From positions 1 to 64,000 of the forward strand of contig CANNBA010000004.1 of NCBI GenBank assembly GCA_947502765.1: 64,000 nt of DNA. The letters run 5' to 3'. Shown here one piece after another: positions 44,629-53,431 of this stretch. This DNA comes from BACL11 sp945865535 (GTDB taxonomy: Bacteria; Bacteroidota; Bacteroidia; Flavobacteriales; BACL11). The notes below the pieces were generated by a model. The model saw only the letters and a list, made by a program, of their open reading frames with translations. It did not search any database and was not told the origin of the DNA. The position numbers were made by a program, and so were the translations under genes. How positions within the stretch are numbered: the stretch's first letter is position 1; each line of letters begins with the position of its first letter.

Positions 44629-45421
44629 CATACAAGCAAGCACTTTTAATATTGATCTCACTGAGCAGTATCAACTTTGTGTTCAACTTGGATTAAAAGA
44701 ATTTTCATTCTGCATAATTAACAGTAGCACAAATAATGTGGAGTACTTCAACGACTTTACTGTTAATGAAGATATTATAGCCATCATAAATAAAGAAGAA
44801 ATCTTAAAATTAAACTTTGGATCTTCATCAGTTACATTTACTAATTTCCCCTGTACTTTAGTTCCAAATGAGCTTTTCAATTCAGAAAACTCAAAAGAGA
44901 TTCTGGAATTAAGTGCTGCTGTTTATGATATCATAAAATCAGATCCATTACCTGAAATTGATGCCCATCTTGTTTACACTATACCAAGCGTGATTAGTGA
45001 TATTGTTTTTACATTTTTTCCAAATGCAACACAAAAAGCGGAGCAATCAAGCCTTATTAAGCAATTCAGTAAGTTTGAAAATAAAAACCAAAATGCCTAC
45101 TTATATATTAGCGAAGGTATTCTAAATATTACTGCTTTTAAAAACGGAAAATTACTTTTCAATAATGGATTTAGTTTTGACACTAAAGAAGATATGCTAT
45201 ACTTCACACTATTTACCTTTGAACAGCTAAAACTAGATACAGAAACTGTGAATGTGAAACTTTTTGGAGAAATAATCAAGGGAGATGAAAATCATCAATT
45301 ACTCTATGAATATATCCGAAATATTGAATTTGGTTCAAGGCCAAATCATTTAAACTTCTCATCAGAATTTAACAAATTGCCAGAACATCAGTTTTACGGA
45401 CTATTTAGTCAATCACTATGA
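44606..45421 (+). CDS. DUF3822 family protein
   Basis: A 271-residue cytosolic protein with a distant actin/hexokinase-like feel (YLYISEGILNITAFKNGKLLFNN...ALTFEQL-like pattern) and the N-terminal segment STFNIDLTEQYQLCVQLG typical of DUF3822. DUF3822 genes in Bacteroidota are regularly found next to rsmD and coaD, as here. Function unknown. Its TGA stop overlaps the rsmD ATG (CACTATGAG). Confidence 0.8.
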   Translation: METGKANSIQASTFNIDLTEQYQLCVQLGLKEFSFCIINSSTNNVEYFNDFTVNEDIIAIINKEEILKLNFGSSSVTFTNFPCTLVPNELFNSENSKEILELSAAVYDIIKSDPLPEIDAHLVYTIPSVISDIVFTFFPNATQKAEQSSLIKQFSKFENKNQNAYLYISEGILNITAFKNGKLLFNNGFSFDTKEDMLYFTLFTFEQLKLDTETVNVKLFGEIIKGDENHQLLYEYIRNIEFGSRPNHLNFSSEFNKLPEHQFYGLFSQSL

Positions 45422-45942
45422 GAATTGTAGCAGGAACTCATAAAGGAAGAAAAATAAACCCACCAAATAATTTAACTGTACGACCAACTACCGATAGAGC
45501 AAAAGAAGCTCTTTTTAGTATCATAGATAGCAGGTATTTCTTTACAGAAAAAACCATGCTCGATCTATTTTCTGGAACAGGCAACATTGCGTTTGAATTT
45601 GCATCTAGAGGTGTGGAAAAAGCCCTAGCAATAGATTATAATAGTAGTTGTGTTGAATTTATAAAAACTACTGCAGAAAGTTTTAATCTAAATGTTTCTG
45701 CAATTCAATCTGATGGATTAACGTATGTTCAAAATTGCAAAGAAAAGTTCCATTTTATTTTTGCAGACCCACCATATGATTATGAGAATTATCAGCAATT
45801 AAAGCAAGTTATTTTTGAAAATAATCTGATAAAAAAAGAGGGATTACTTATCATAGAACACGATAAAGGAACTGTATTTGATGATGATAATGTTGAAGTT
45901 AGAAAATATGGGGCAGTTCATTTTAGCCTTTTTTCATTTTAA
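45418..45942 (+). CDS. rsmD: 16S rRNA (guanine(966)-N2)-methyltransferase
   Basis: SAM-dependent methylation of G966 in 16S rRNA. The 174-residue protein has MRIVAGTHKGRKI, the RPTTDRAKEALFSI segment, the SAM motif LDLFSGTGN (48-56) and the catalytic DPPY (117-120). Full length. It lies between DUF3822 and coaD, the conserved Bacteroidota order. Confidence 0.93.
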   Translation: MRIVAGTHKGRKINPPNNLTVRPTTDRAKEALFSIIDSRYFFTEKTMLDLFSGTGNIAFEFASRGVEKALAIDYNSSCVEFIKTTAESFNLNVSAIQSDGLTYVQNCKEKFHFIFADPPYDYENYQQLKQVIFENNLIKKEGLLIIEHDKGTVFDDDNVEVRKYGAVHFSLFSF

Positions 45943-45947
45943 AGTAT

Positions 45948-45955
45948 TATTTTTG
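45948..45955 (+). promoter_or_regulatory. -7 element of coaD
   Basis: Exact TATTTTTG, then AAAC and the ATG (4-nt gap); a leaderless transcript is predicted, in addition to read-through from rsmD. Confidence 0.6.
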
Positions 45956-45959
45956 AAAC

Positions 45960-46418
45960 ATGACAAAGATTGCAGTTTTTCCTGGCTCCTTTTCTCCTTT
46001 TACAATCGGGCATCAATCGATAATTGATAGAGCACTTCCACTTTTTGATAAAATCATTATTGCTATTGGTATCAATTCCGAGAAAAATGAATACTTCTCA
46101 ATTGAAGAGCGCTTGCAATGGATAAAAGATGTGTATGCTAACAACACTAAAATTGAAGTAAAGTGCTATGAAGGATTAACAGTTGATTTTTGCAAAAAAG
46201 AAAATGCTAGTTTTATACTAAGAGGATTAAGAGATTCTCATGACTTTCAGTTCGAAAAAAATATTGCACAAATGAATAAAGACCTTAATTCAAATATCGA
46301 AACTGTATTTCTTATTACTCCTGCTCAACTATCTCACATCTCCTCAACGCTTATTCGGGATATCATTAAAAATGGCGGTGATGTAAGTAAATTTATACCA
46401 AAAGAGATTAATTTGTAG
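45960..46418 (+). CDS. coaD: Pantetheine-phosphate adenylyltransferase
   Basis: Penultimate step of coenzyme A synthesis, adenylylating phosphopantetheine. The 152-residue nucleotidyltransferase has VFPGSFSPFTIGH with the TIGH motif at 15-18, FILRGLRDSHDFQFE, and the ISSTLIRD segment near residue 130. Full length. Its end overlaps convergent rdgB by 11 bp. Confidence 0.96.
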   Translation: MTKIAVFPGSFSPFTIGHQSIIDRALPLFDKIIIAIGINSEKNEYFSIEERLQWIKDVYANNTKIEVKCYEGLTVDFCKKENASFILRGLRDSHDFQFEKNIAQMNKDLNSNIETVFLITPAQLSHISSTLIRDIIKNGGDVSKFIPKEINL

Positions 46419-46983
46419 ATAAAAAACCAACTAATTTCTTTACTGCTTTTCCTCTGTGGCTATTTTTCCCTTTTTCAGCTTTAGACATTTCAGCAAAAGT
46501 TTTTTCAAAACCATTTGGGATAAAAATAGGGTCGTAACCAAAACCCTCTGCCCCACTTTTTGTGTTTGTTATATTTCCCTTACACTCAGCCTCAAATAAA
46601 GTTGCTTCTCCATCAATAATAAGTACAATTACTGTTCTAAATTTAGCATTTCTCTGTTTTATTCCATCTAATTTATCAAGTACTTTATTCATATTATCTT
46701 CTGCCCTGCAATCCTCCCCTGCATACCTGGCGGAATAAACTCCTGGTTCTCCACCTAAAGCATCAATTTCTAGTCCGGTATCATCAGCAAAACAATTAAA
46801 CCCATAATTATCAAATACATATTTAGCCTTTTGTAAAGCGTTTTCCTCTAAAGTAGGATTGGTTTCGGGTAATTCTTCATTACAATGAATATCTTTCAAA
46901 CTCAAAATCTCAATTCCAGAGGTAACTAAAGCTCTTATTTCAGATAATTTATTTGGGTTATTGGTTGCAAAAACTAATTTCAT
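46408..46983 (-). CDS. rdgB: Non-canonical purine NTP pyrophosphatase
   Basis: Hydrolyses ITP, dITP and XTP to keep them out of nucleic acids. The 191-residue HAM1/RdgB protein has FATNNPNKLSEI, FADDTGLEIDALGGEPGVYSARYAG and the C-terminal motif FGYDPIFIPNG...HRGKAVKKL. It directly follows rlmH, with no gap. Confidence 0.96.
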   Translation of the reverse strand: MKLVFATNNPNKLSEIRALVTSGIEILSLKDIHCNEELPETNPTLEENALQKAKYVFDNYGFNCFADDTGLEIDALGGEPGVYSARYAGEDCRAEDNMNKVLDKLDGIKQRNAKFRTVIVLIIDGEATLFEAECKGNITNTKSGAEGFGYDPIFIPNGFEKTFAEMSKAEKGKNSHRGKAVKKLVGFLSTN

Positions 46984-47457
46984 TTACTCGTGATGATAAG
47001 GATCGTTATTCAGTATCGTATAGCCTCTATACATTTGTTCAACAAAAAACAAGCGTACAATCTGATGAGAAAAAGTCATTTTTGATAAAGATAATTTTTC
47101 ATTTCCTCTTTGATACACCTGCTCAGAAAAACCATAAGCACCCCCAACAACAAATACCAATCGTTTTTTACCACTAAGCATCCATGCTTGTAGCTTTTCT
47201 GCAAATTTAGAGGATGTAAAATCTTTACCTTTATCATCCAAAAGCACCAAATGATCTGAAGGTTGTAGCTGTTGTAAAATTAATTCTCCTTCCTTTCTTA
47301 GCAATTCGGAATCTGATAAATTATTTGCATTTTTTATGTTTGGAATCTCAAGCAATTCAAATTGAGTATAATGGTGCAAACGTTTTTGATATTGAGAAAT
47401 ACCCTCAATTAAATACTGTTCTTTTGTCTTTCCAATAGCAAGTAATACAATCTTCAT
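46984..47457 (-). CDS. rlmH: 23S rRNA (pseudouridine(1915)-N3)-methyltransferase
   Basis: SPOUT methyltransferase acting on helix 69 of 23S rRNA, a site first made by RluD (encoded at 28.7 kb). The 157-residue protein starts MKIVLLAIGKTKE and has VFVVGGAYGFS and the C-terminal SHQIVRLFFVEQMYRGY...DPYHHE. ATG 47457 is preferred to an upstream one six codons earlier. Divergent from nadC; a near-consensus TAATATTG (47473-47480) lies upstream. Confidence 0.95.
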   Translation of the reverse strand: MKIVLLAIGKTKEQYLIEGISQYQKRLHHYTQFELLEIPNIKNANNLSDSELLRKEGELILQQLQPSDHLVLLDDKGKDFTSSKFAEKLQAWMLSGKKRLVFVVGGAYGFSEQVYQRGNEKLSLSKMTFSHQIVRLFFVEQMYRGYTILNNDPYHHE

Positions 47458-47494
47458 TTTTTGTATTTTTGGCAATATTAAGAATTTTGCTTGT

Positions 47495-48337
47495 ATGATA
47501 GAGAAAAGCCTTCATAACTTTATTAAAAATGCACTAATTGAAGATGTTGGTGATGGCGATCATTCCTCACTTGGTTGTATTCCAAAAGACACTACAAGTA
47601 AAGCCCATTTATTAGTAAAAGATAAGGGAATTATTGCTGGAATAGAACTTGCAAAAATGATTTTTAAAGAGGTTGATAGCACCTTAAAAATGACGACAAA
47701 ATTACAGGATGGCGATAAGGTAAGCTTTGGTGATGTTGCTTTTATAGTAGAGGGCAATTCTATTTCTATTTTAACGGCTGAACGCTTAGTGCTTAATTGC
47801 ATGCAACATATGAGTGCTATTGCCACTAAAACAAATTATTTAAATTCCTTAATCGCCCATACAAAATGCAAGTTATTAGACACTCGAAAAACCACACCAC
47901 TTAATCGAACTATCGAAAAGTGGGCTGTTAAAATTGGAGGTGGATGTAATCATAGATTCGGGCTTTACGATATGATAATGATAAAAGATAATCATATTGA
48001 TTTTGCAGGTGGAATACCTCAAGCAATTAGCAAGATAAAACAATACCTAAAAAACAACAATAAAAAGCTTGAAATAATTGTTGAAGCAAGAAATCTTGAT
48101 GAAGTAAATCAAATTCTACAGCAAGGAGGAGTAAAAAGAATCTTACTTGATAATTTTGATTATGAAACCACTAAAAAAGCTGTTGCAATAATTGGAGGCA
48201 AATGTCAAAGCGAATCAAGTGGGGGAATAACAGAAGAAAATATTGCAGAATATGCTAAATGTGGAGTTGATTTTATTTCTGTTGGAGCACTAACTCATTC
48301 TGTACTAAATTTTGATTTAAGTTTAAAAGCCATTTAA
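47495..48337 (+). CDS. nadC: Nicotinate-nucleotide pyrophosphorylase (quinolinate phosphoribosyltransferase)
   Basis: Makes nicotinate mononucleotide from quinolinate and PRPP in NAD synthesis. The 280-residue protein has LLDTRKTTPLNRTIEKWAVKIGGG, NHRFGLYDMIMIKDNHI, and the C-terminal ESSGGITEENIAEYAKCGVDFISVGALTHS. Length fits. The ATG lies 5 nt after GAATTTTG, one base off the -7 element. Its stop overlaps the next gene (TAATG). Confidence 0.96.
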   Translation: MIEKSLHNFIKNALIEDVGDGDHSSLGCIPKDTTSKAHLLVKDKGIIAGIELAKMIFKEVDSTLKMTTKLQDGDKVSFGDVAFIVEGNSISILTAERLVLNCMQHMSAIATKTNYLNSLIAHTKCKLLDTRKTTPLNRTIEKWAVKIGGGCNHRFGLYDMIMIKDNHIDFAGGIPQAISKIKQYLKNNNKKLEIIVEARNLDEVNQILQQGGVKRILLDNFDYETTKKAVAIIGGKCQSESSGGITEENIAEYAKCGVDFISVGALTHSVLNFDLSLKAI

Positions 48338-49224
48338 TGCTTAATTTTATTCTAAATATTGCCAAAAAAATAAAACCAATTGGTTTTTCTGGCCTTAGTA
48401 TTTATGATGTCACGATTTTCTTTTGGAAAGGCTTAATGGAAGGAGCAATTACTACAAGAGCATCATCATTAGCTTTTAACTTTTTCTTAGCGTTTTTCCC
48501 ATCCATAATTGTGTTTCTCACACTTATCCCCTACATACCTGTTACTGGATTGCAAGAAACTTTGATGGAGTTATTAAATGTCGTTTTACCACCCTCAACT
48601 AATGAAATAACTTTTAATGCACTTGATGATATAATAAACAATACTAGAGGGGGGTTACTCTCTATTGGATTTCTTCTAGCACTTTACTTCTCAACAAATG
48701 GGATCAATTCGCTTATTGAAGCTTTTAATGCTTCTTACCATATTAGAGAGAATCGCCCAATTATTCAGCAAAGGATACTCTCTCTTGGATTGACTTTACT
48801 CCTATCATTTATGTTAATTATTGCTATAGGATTAATCATCTTTGGAAAATTTGTAGTAAGCTATCTTAACGAATATAAACTCATTACTCAGTATGCTGGA
48901 GGATTAATTTTATACGGAAAATGGTTCACAATACTACTTGTATTATTACTTGGAATTTCTATTTTGTTTCATTTAGGACCATCAATAAAAAGTAAATGGA
49001 AACTTTTTACTCCAGGTTCCATTTTAGCTACTTTAGGCATCATTATTACATCTATTGGTTTTAATTATTACATCAATCATTTTTCACAATACAATAAGAT
49101 TTACGGCTCTATCGGAACTCTTATGATTATTTTAATCTGGATGTACTTTAATTCTATTATTTTACTAACTGGTTTTGAACTTAATGCAAGTATTGCAAAT
49201 GCTAAAGGAAAAGGGGAAAATTAG
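48337..49224 (+). CDS. YihY/BrkB-family inner membrane protein
   Basis: A 295-residue protein with about six membrane helices. It carries the family segments FWKGLMEGAITTRASSLAFNFFLAFFPSIIVFL, SIGFLLALYFSTNGINSLIEAFNASYHI, and the C-terminal GSIGTLMIILIWMYFNSIILLTGFELNASIA. YihY/BrkB proteins are widespread, and earlier claims of RNase BN activity were misassigned; the true role is unknown. Coupled to nadC by a 1-nt overlap. Confidence 0.9.
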   Translation: MLNFILNIAKKIKPIGFSGLSIYDVTIFFWKGLMEGAITTRASSLAFNFFLAFFPSIIVFLTLIPYIPVTGLQETLMELLNVVLPPSTNEITFNALDDIINNTRGGLLSIGFLLALYFSTNGINSLIEAFNASYHIRENRPIIQQRILSLGLTLLLSFMLIIAIGLIIFGKFVVSYLNEYKLITQYAGGLILYGKWFTILLVLLLGISILFHLGPSIKSKWKLFTPGSILATLGIIITSIGFNYYINHFSQYNKIYGSIGTLMIILIWMYFNSIILLTGFELNASIANAKGKGEN

Positions 49225-49235
49225 AATAGTAATCG

Positions 49236-49243
49236 TACTTTTG
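49236..49243 (+). promoter_or_regulatory. -7 element of the M1 peptidase/galE/GT2 unit
   Basis: Exact TACTTTTG, 18 nt before the ATG at 49262. Confidence 0.6.
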
Positions 49244-49261
49244 CACAACAAATTTTAAACT

Positions 49262-52200
49262 ATGAAAAAGGCTTTAATTATTGCTATACTGTTAGTTAGC
49301 ACACTTACTTATGCTCAGGAAAAATACAATCCTCTAGCGCCACCAAATACCTACCAGAATACTGATAATCCTAATTATTGGAAAAATAAGATGCCTCATA
49401 AAGCTTATTGGCAGCAAGATATATATTATAATATTAAAGCAACCGTTGATGAAGAAACGGATATAATAACTGCTACTGAGCAATTAACCTATACAAACAA
49501 TTCCCCTGATGAATTGGATGTTGTTTATTTTCATTTGTATCAAAATGCATTTCAGCCCGACTCTTACCTTGATGAACTGCAATCACAAAATGGAGAAAAT
49601 CCAAAATATGGAAAATATGAATCTCGGAAACTAGGAACTATTATTGATAAAATGACTGTTAATGGGATAAATGTGATTACTGAGCTAGATAATACTATTT
49701 TAAAAGTATACTTACCAACTACTCTAAAACCAAATATGAGTATCACGTTTGATATTAAATTTAAAACCTATTTTGATGATGGTGATGTTAGAAGAAGAAT
49801 GGCAATTTTTAATTCTTGGGGTTACAAACACTATAATGGCGTGCATTGGTATCCAAGAATCTGCGTATATGATGCAAAATTTGGTTGGACAAGGGATCAA
49901 CATCTAGGCAAAGAATTCTATGGTAATTTTGGGGCGTATGATGTAGAATTAGACTTTTCTTCTGATTTTGTTGTTGAAGCAACAGGATTTTTACTAAATC
50001 GAGAGGAAGTATTACCAAAAGAATTAAGAGAAAAGCTAGACATTAAAAACTTTAAAGATAAACCGTGGAAATCTAGCCCATCAGTTATTACGCCATATAA
50101 AAAAGGAGAGAGAAAAATATGGAAATTTCATGCCGAAAATGTACATGATTTTGCTTTTACAGCTGACCCAACATACCGTATAGGGGAAGCTTGGTGGAAA
50201 GATAAAGTTTGTTATTCTCTAGCTCAAGAACCACATGCAAGTAGATGGCAAAATGCAGCTGAATATGCTGCAAAGTGTATACAAGTTTTTTCAGAAGATT
50301 TTGGAATGTACACTTATCACAAAATGATAGTTGCTGATGCAAGAGATGGAATGGAGTATCCAATGCTAACTTTAGATGGTGGGGAAGATCCTGAATACAG
50401 AGATCTCTTAGTTCATGAGATCGGACATAATTGGTTCTTTGGGCAGGTTGGTAATAATGAAACCTATAGAGCCTTATTGGATGAAGGATTTACTCAATTT
50501 TTAACTGCTTGGGGTTTGATAAAAATTGATGGTGACTATGTAGTTGAAAATAAAGCTACAAATAAATACAAAGCTCATTTTGAAAAACCAACAAAAGCAA
50601 TTGATGAAGAAATATATTTTGCATACATAAATGACGCAACAAAATATAGGGATCCTGTAATATCAACCCATTCAGATCACTTTGATGGCGCTTTAGGACA
50701 TGGCGGTGGCTATAGACATGTATATTACAAAACGGCAGCCATGCTTTATAATTTGCAATACGTTTTAGGAGATGAGCTTTTTCTTGATGCTATGAAACAT
50801 TATTTTGCTACTTGGAAAATAGCCCATCCATATAATGAAGACTTTAGAAATTCAATAATTCAATACACTAAAGTAGATTTAAATTGGTTTTTTGACCAAT
50901 GGCTAGAAACAACTAAAAGAATTGATTACTCTGTAAAAGCAAAAGATAATGTAGTGACTTTTAATCGAAAATCAGGCATGCAGATGCCGATTGATTTCAG
51001 AGTTATTGCAAAAAATGGAGACACTCATGATTATCATATTCCTAATAATTGGTTTATTAAAAAGACAGATGCAACAGTTTTAGCTAAATGGCACGGATGG
51101 GACTTACTTCATCCTGAATATTCAACAACAATTGATGTTCCTTCAGGAATTGCAGAAGTTATTATTGACCCTACAAATCGATTAGCTGATGCTTATATGC
51201 CAGATAACAACTCAAAATGCAATACTACTTATAGTTTTGATCATCAATTATGGCAATATCCAGATTGGAAAAATTATGAAGTAAAATATCGCCCTGATGT
51301 TTGGTGGAATAATTATGATGGTATGAAAGTGGGCTTAAACCTAAATGGAGGTTATATGAATCATCATCATTTAATTGATGCAACAGTTTGGTTTAATACC
51401 GGAACTTTGCAAAAAGACAGCATTTTAAATCCTAATGATTATGACTATTACTCGTATCGATTAGCTTATAATACTAATTTAGATAACATCACATTAAATA
51501 GTCGATTAAAGATAAAATCACAATTTATAGCAGGACTTTATACCAATAAAATAAGTATAAAAAAATCGGATGGCAAAGGAAATAATAAACTGACTGTTGA
51601 CTTTTTATCGCTTTACCGCACTAATGGGGATTATCTTATAAATAAAGCTTGGGACTTAAGAAAAATGAACAATAGGATTGATGTTGATCTTGAACATAAC
51701 TATAAATATGGATATGGTAATGGAAAACTAAACTTAGAACTTAGATCCTCTTCTTTAGGGAGCGCTTATGATTATAATACTTTATCGCTTTCTGCAAAAA
51801 ATAACAACAAAGTAGAAAAGTTGAAAATAACTACTCGTGCATTTTTTCAAATTGGAACAGGAAGCAATTGGGCAGAAGAAAGTAAATTGGGTTTAGCTGG
51901 TGCAAATAATGAAGAACTGATGAATTCCAAATTCACACAAGCTGATGGATTTGTAACATCAGATGATATGAATTATGCTTATACTACAAATCATTTTCAT
52001 TCTGGAGGAGGCTTAAATCTTAGAGGTTATACTGGATATTTAGCCCCTGAATTTAATGCAGATAGTACAATTGCATCTTTTAATTATAACGGAACAAGTG
52101 GCGGTGCATTCAATACTGAGATTGATTTTACTGCTTACTTGCCTTATACGATTAGGAAAAACAATATTTCTTCTTATCTCTTTGCTGATGCTGGTATTAT

Positions 52201-52426
52201 AACATCTGAACAACTTACAAAAGAAAATTATAAAGAATCTTTTTCTGACCTAAGAGTTGATGCTGGTATAGGATTCACATATACATTTAGGAACTTTGGA
52301 CCTTTAGAAATGGTAAACCCATTAGTTATTCGATTTGACATGCCATTGTTCTTAAATAGAGCTCCAGCAGCTGATGATGACTTTGTTCAAATGAGATGGC
52401 TAATAGGAATTAATAGAGCCCTTTAA
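49262..52426 (+). CDS. M1-family metallopeptidase with outer-membrane-barrel-like C-terminal region
   Basis: A 1054-residue exported protein. Signal peptide MKKALIIAILLVSTLTYAQ. The M1 aminopeptidase part (about 50-640) has GMEYP at 363-367 (the GAMEN-type site), HEIGHNWFFGQ from residue 385, and the third zinc ligand E408 in LLDEGFTQF. The last 400 residues are not a typical M1 domain: they are rich in alternating strands and contain SGGGLNLRGYTGY (LRGY 920-923), FADAGIITS and RVDAGIGF, as in the C-terminal half of Omp85-type barrels. An outer-membrane-anchored aminopeptidase is inferred. Confidence 0.85.
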   Translation: MKKALIIAILLVSTLTYAQEKYNPLAPPNTYQNTDNPNYWKNKMPHKAYWQQDIYYNIKATVDEETDIITATEQLTYTNNSPDELDVVYFHLYQNAFQPDSYLDELQSQNGENPKYGKYESRKLGTIIDKMTVNGINVITELDNTILKVYLPTTLKPNMSITFDIKFKTYFDDGDVRRRMAIFNSWGYKHYNGVHWYPRICVYDAKFGWTRDQHLGKEFYGNFGAYDVELDFSSDFVVEATGFLLNREEVLPKELREKLDIKNFKDKPWKSSPSVITPYKKGERKIWKFHAENVHDFAFTADPTYRIGEAWWKDKVCYSLAQEPHASRWQNAAEYAAKCIQVFSEDFGMYTYHKMIVADARDGMEYPMLTLDGGEDPEYRDLLVHEIGHNWFFGQVGNNETYRALLDEGFTQFLTAWGLIKIDGDYVVENKATNKYKAHFEKPTKAIDEEIYFAYINDATKYRDPVISTHSDHFDGALGHGGGYRHVYYKTAAMLYNLQYVLGDELFLDAMKHYFATWKIAHPYNEDFRNSIIQYTKVDLNWFFDQWLETTKRIDYSVKAKDNVVTFNRKSGMQMPIDFRVIAKNGDTHDYHIPNNWFIKKTDATVLAKWHGWDLLHPEYSTTIDVPSGIAEVIIDPTNRLADAYMPDNNSKCNTTYSFDHQLWQYPDWKNYEVKYRPDVWWNNYDGMKVGLNLNGGYMNHHHLIDATVWFNTGTLQKDSILNPNDYDYYSYRLAYNTNLDNITLNSRLKIKSQFIAGLYTNKISIKKSDGKGNNKLTVDFLSLYRTNGDYLINKAWDLRKMNNRIDVDLEHNYKYGYGNGKLNLELRSSSLGSAYDYNTLSLSAKNNNKVEKLKITTRAFFQIGTGSNWAEESKLGLAGANNEELMNSKFTQADGFVTSDDMNYAYTTNHFHSGGGLNLRGYTGYLAPEFNADSTIASFNYNGTSGGAFNTEIDFTAYLPYTIRKNNISSYLFADAGIITSEQLTKENYKESFSDLRVDAGIGFTYTFRNFGPLEMVNPLVIRFDMPLFLNRAPAADDDFVQMRWLIGINRAL

Positions 52427-53430
52427 TGAAAAAAATTCTAGTTACTGGAGGTGCAGGATATATTGGCTCACACACAGTTGTTGAACTAGTTCAAGCGGGC
52501 TACACTCCGATAATAATAGATAACTTGTGTAACACATCAACACAAAATCTTACTGGAATTGAGAAAATACTTGAGAAAAAAATAAAATGGCACAATGTTG
52601 ATTCCACTGATAAAATGGCCATGGATAAAGTGTTTTTAGAAGAAGGAAAAATGGAAGGAGTTATTCATTTTGCAGCTTATAAAGCTGTAGAAGAATCTGT
52701 ACAAAATCCTCAGAAATATTATGACAATAATTTAGGATCTTTAAAAGTTTTATTGCAATGTATAGAAGAAAATAATATCAAAAATATTATTTTCTCTTCA
52801 TCATGCACTGTGTATGGAATGCCTGATATTTTACCTGTTGATGAGAATGCTCCATTTAAAAAAGCAGAATCTCCTTATGGAGAAACAAAACAGCTTTGTG
52901 AAAAAATGCTTTTAGAGGCTATTTGTAGTAGTGTGGCTTTGCGATATTTTAACCCAATTGGGTCGCATAAATCAGCTTTAATTGGTGATTGCTCAAAAGA
53001 CAAACCATCAAATCTAGTACCAATTATCACGGAAACTGCAATAGGGAAAAGAGAAAAGGTAACTATTTTTGGTGATGACTACAACACTCCTGATGGAACT
53101 TGTATCCGTGATTATATTCATGTAGTTGATTTAGCAAAATCACATGTAATGGCAATAAATTTCTTAATTGTGAATCCGGGGAAACATGCTTTTAATGTAG
53201 GAACAGGAATTGGTATTAGCGTACTAGATGCAATTCATACATTTGAAAAAGCAAATAACATCAAAGTCAATTATTCTATAGGAGCTAGAAGAAATGGAGA
53301 TATTGAGCAAATATATGCTAACGGCAGTTTAGTAAAAGAAAAATTAGGATGGGAGGCTAAAGAAAGCTTACAGCAAGCTATGAAATCTGCTTGGGATTGG
53401 GAGAAAAAGAAACTAACATTATCCTGCTAA
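52426..53430 (+). CDS. galE: UDP-glucose 4-epimerase
   Basis: NAD-dependent interconversion of UDP-glucose and UDP-galactose, feeding surface glycans. The 334-residue SDR has TGGAGYIGSHTVVEL, FSSSCTVYG and the catalytic YGETK at 151-155. ALRYFNPIGSHKSALIGDCS and NVGTGIGISVLD follow. Length fits GalE. Overlaps the M1 peptidase gene by 1 nt (TAATG) and is 1 nt before the GT2 gene. Confidence 0.94.
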   Translation: MKKILVTGGAGYIGSHTVVELVQAGYTPIIIDNLCNTSTQNLTGIEKILEKKIKWHNVDSTDKMAMDKVFLEEGKMEGVIHFAAYKAVEESVQNPQKYYDNNLGSLKVLLQCIEENNIKNIIFSSSCTVYGMPDILPVDENAPFKKAESPYGETKQLCEKMLLEAICSSVALRYFNPIGSHKSALIGDCSKDKPSNLVPIITETAIGKREKVTIFGDDYNTPDGTCIRDYIHVVDLAKSHVMAINFLIVNPGKHAFNVGTGIGISVLDAIHTFEKANNIKVNYSIGARRNGDIEQIYANGSLVKEKLGWEAKESLQQAMKSAWDWEKKKLTLSC

Positions 53431-53431
53431 A

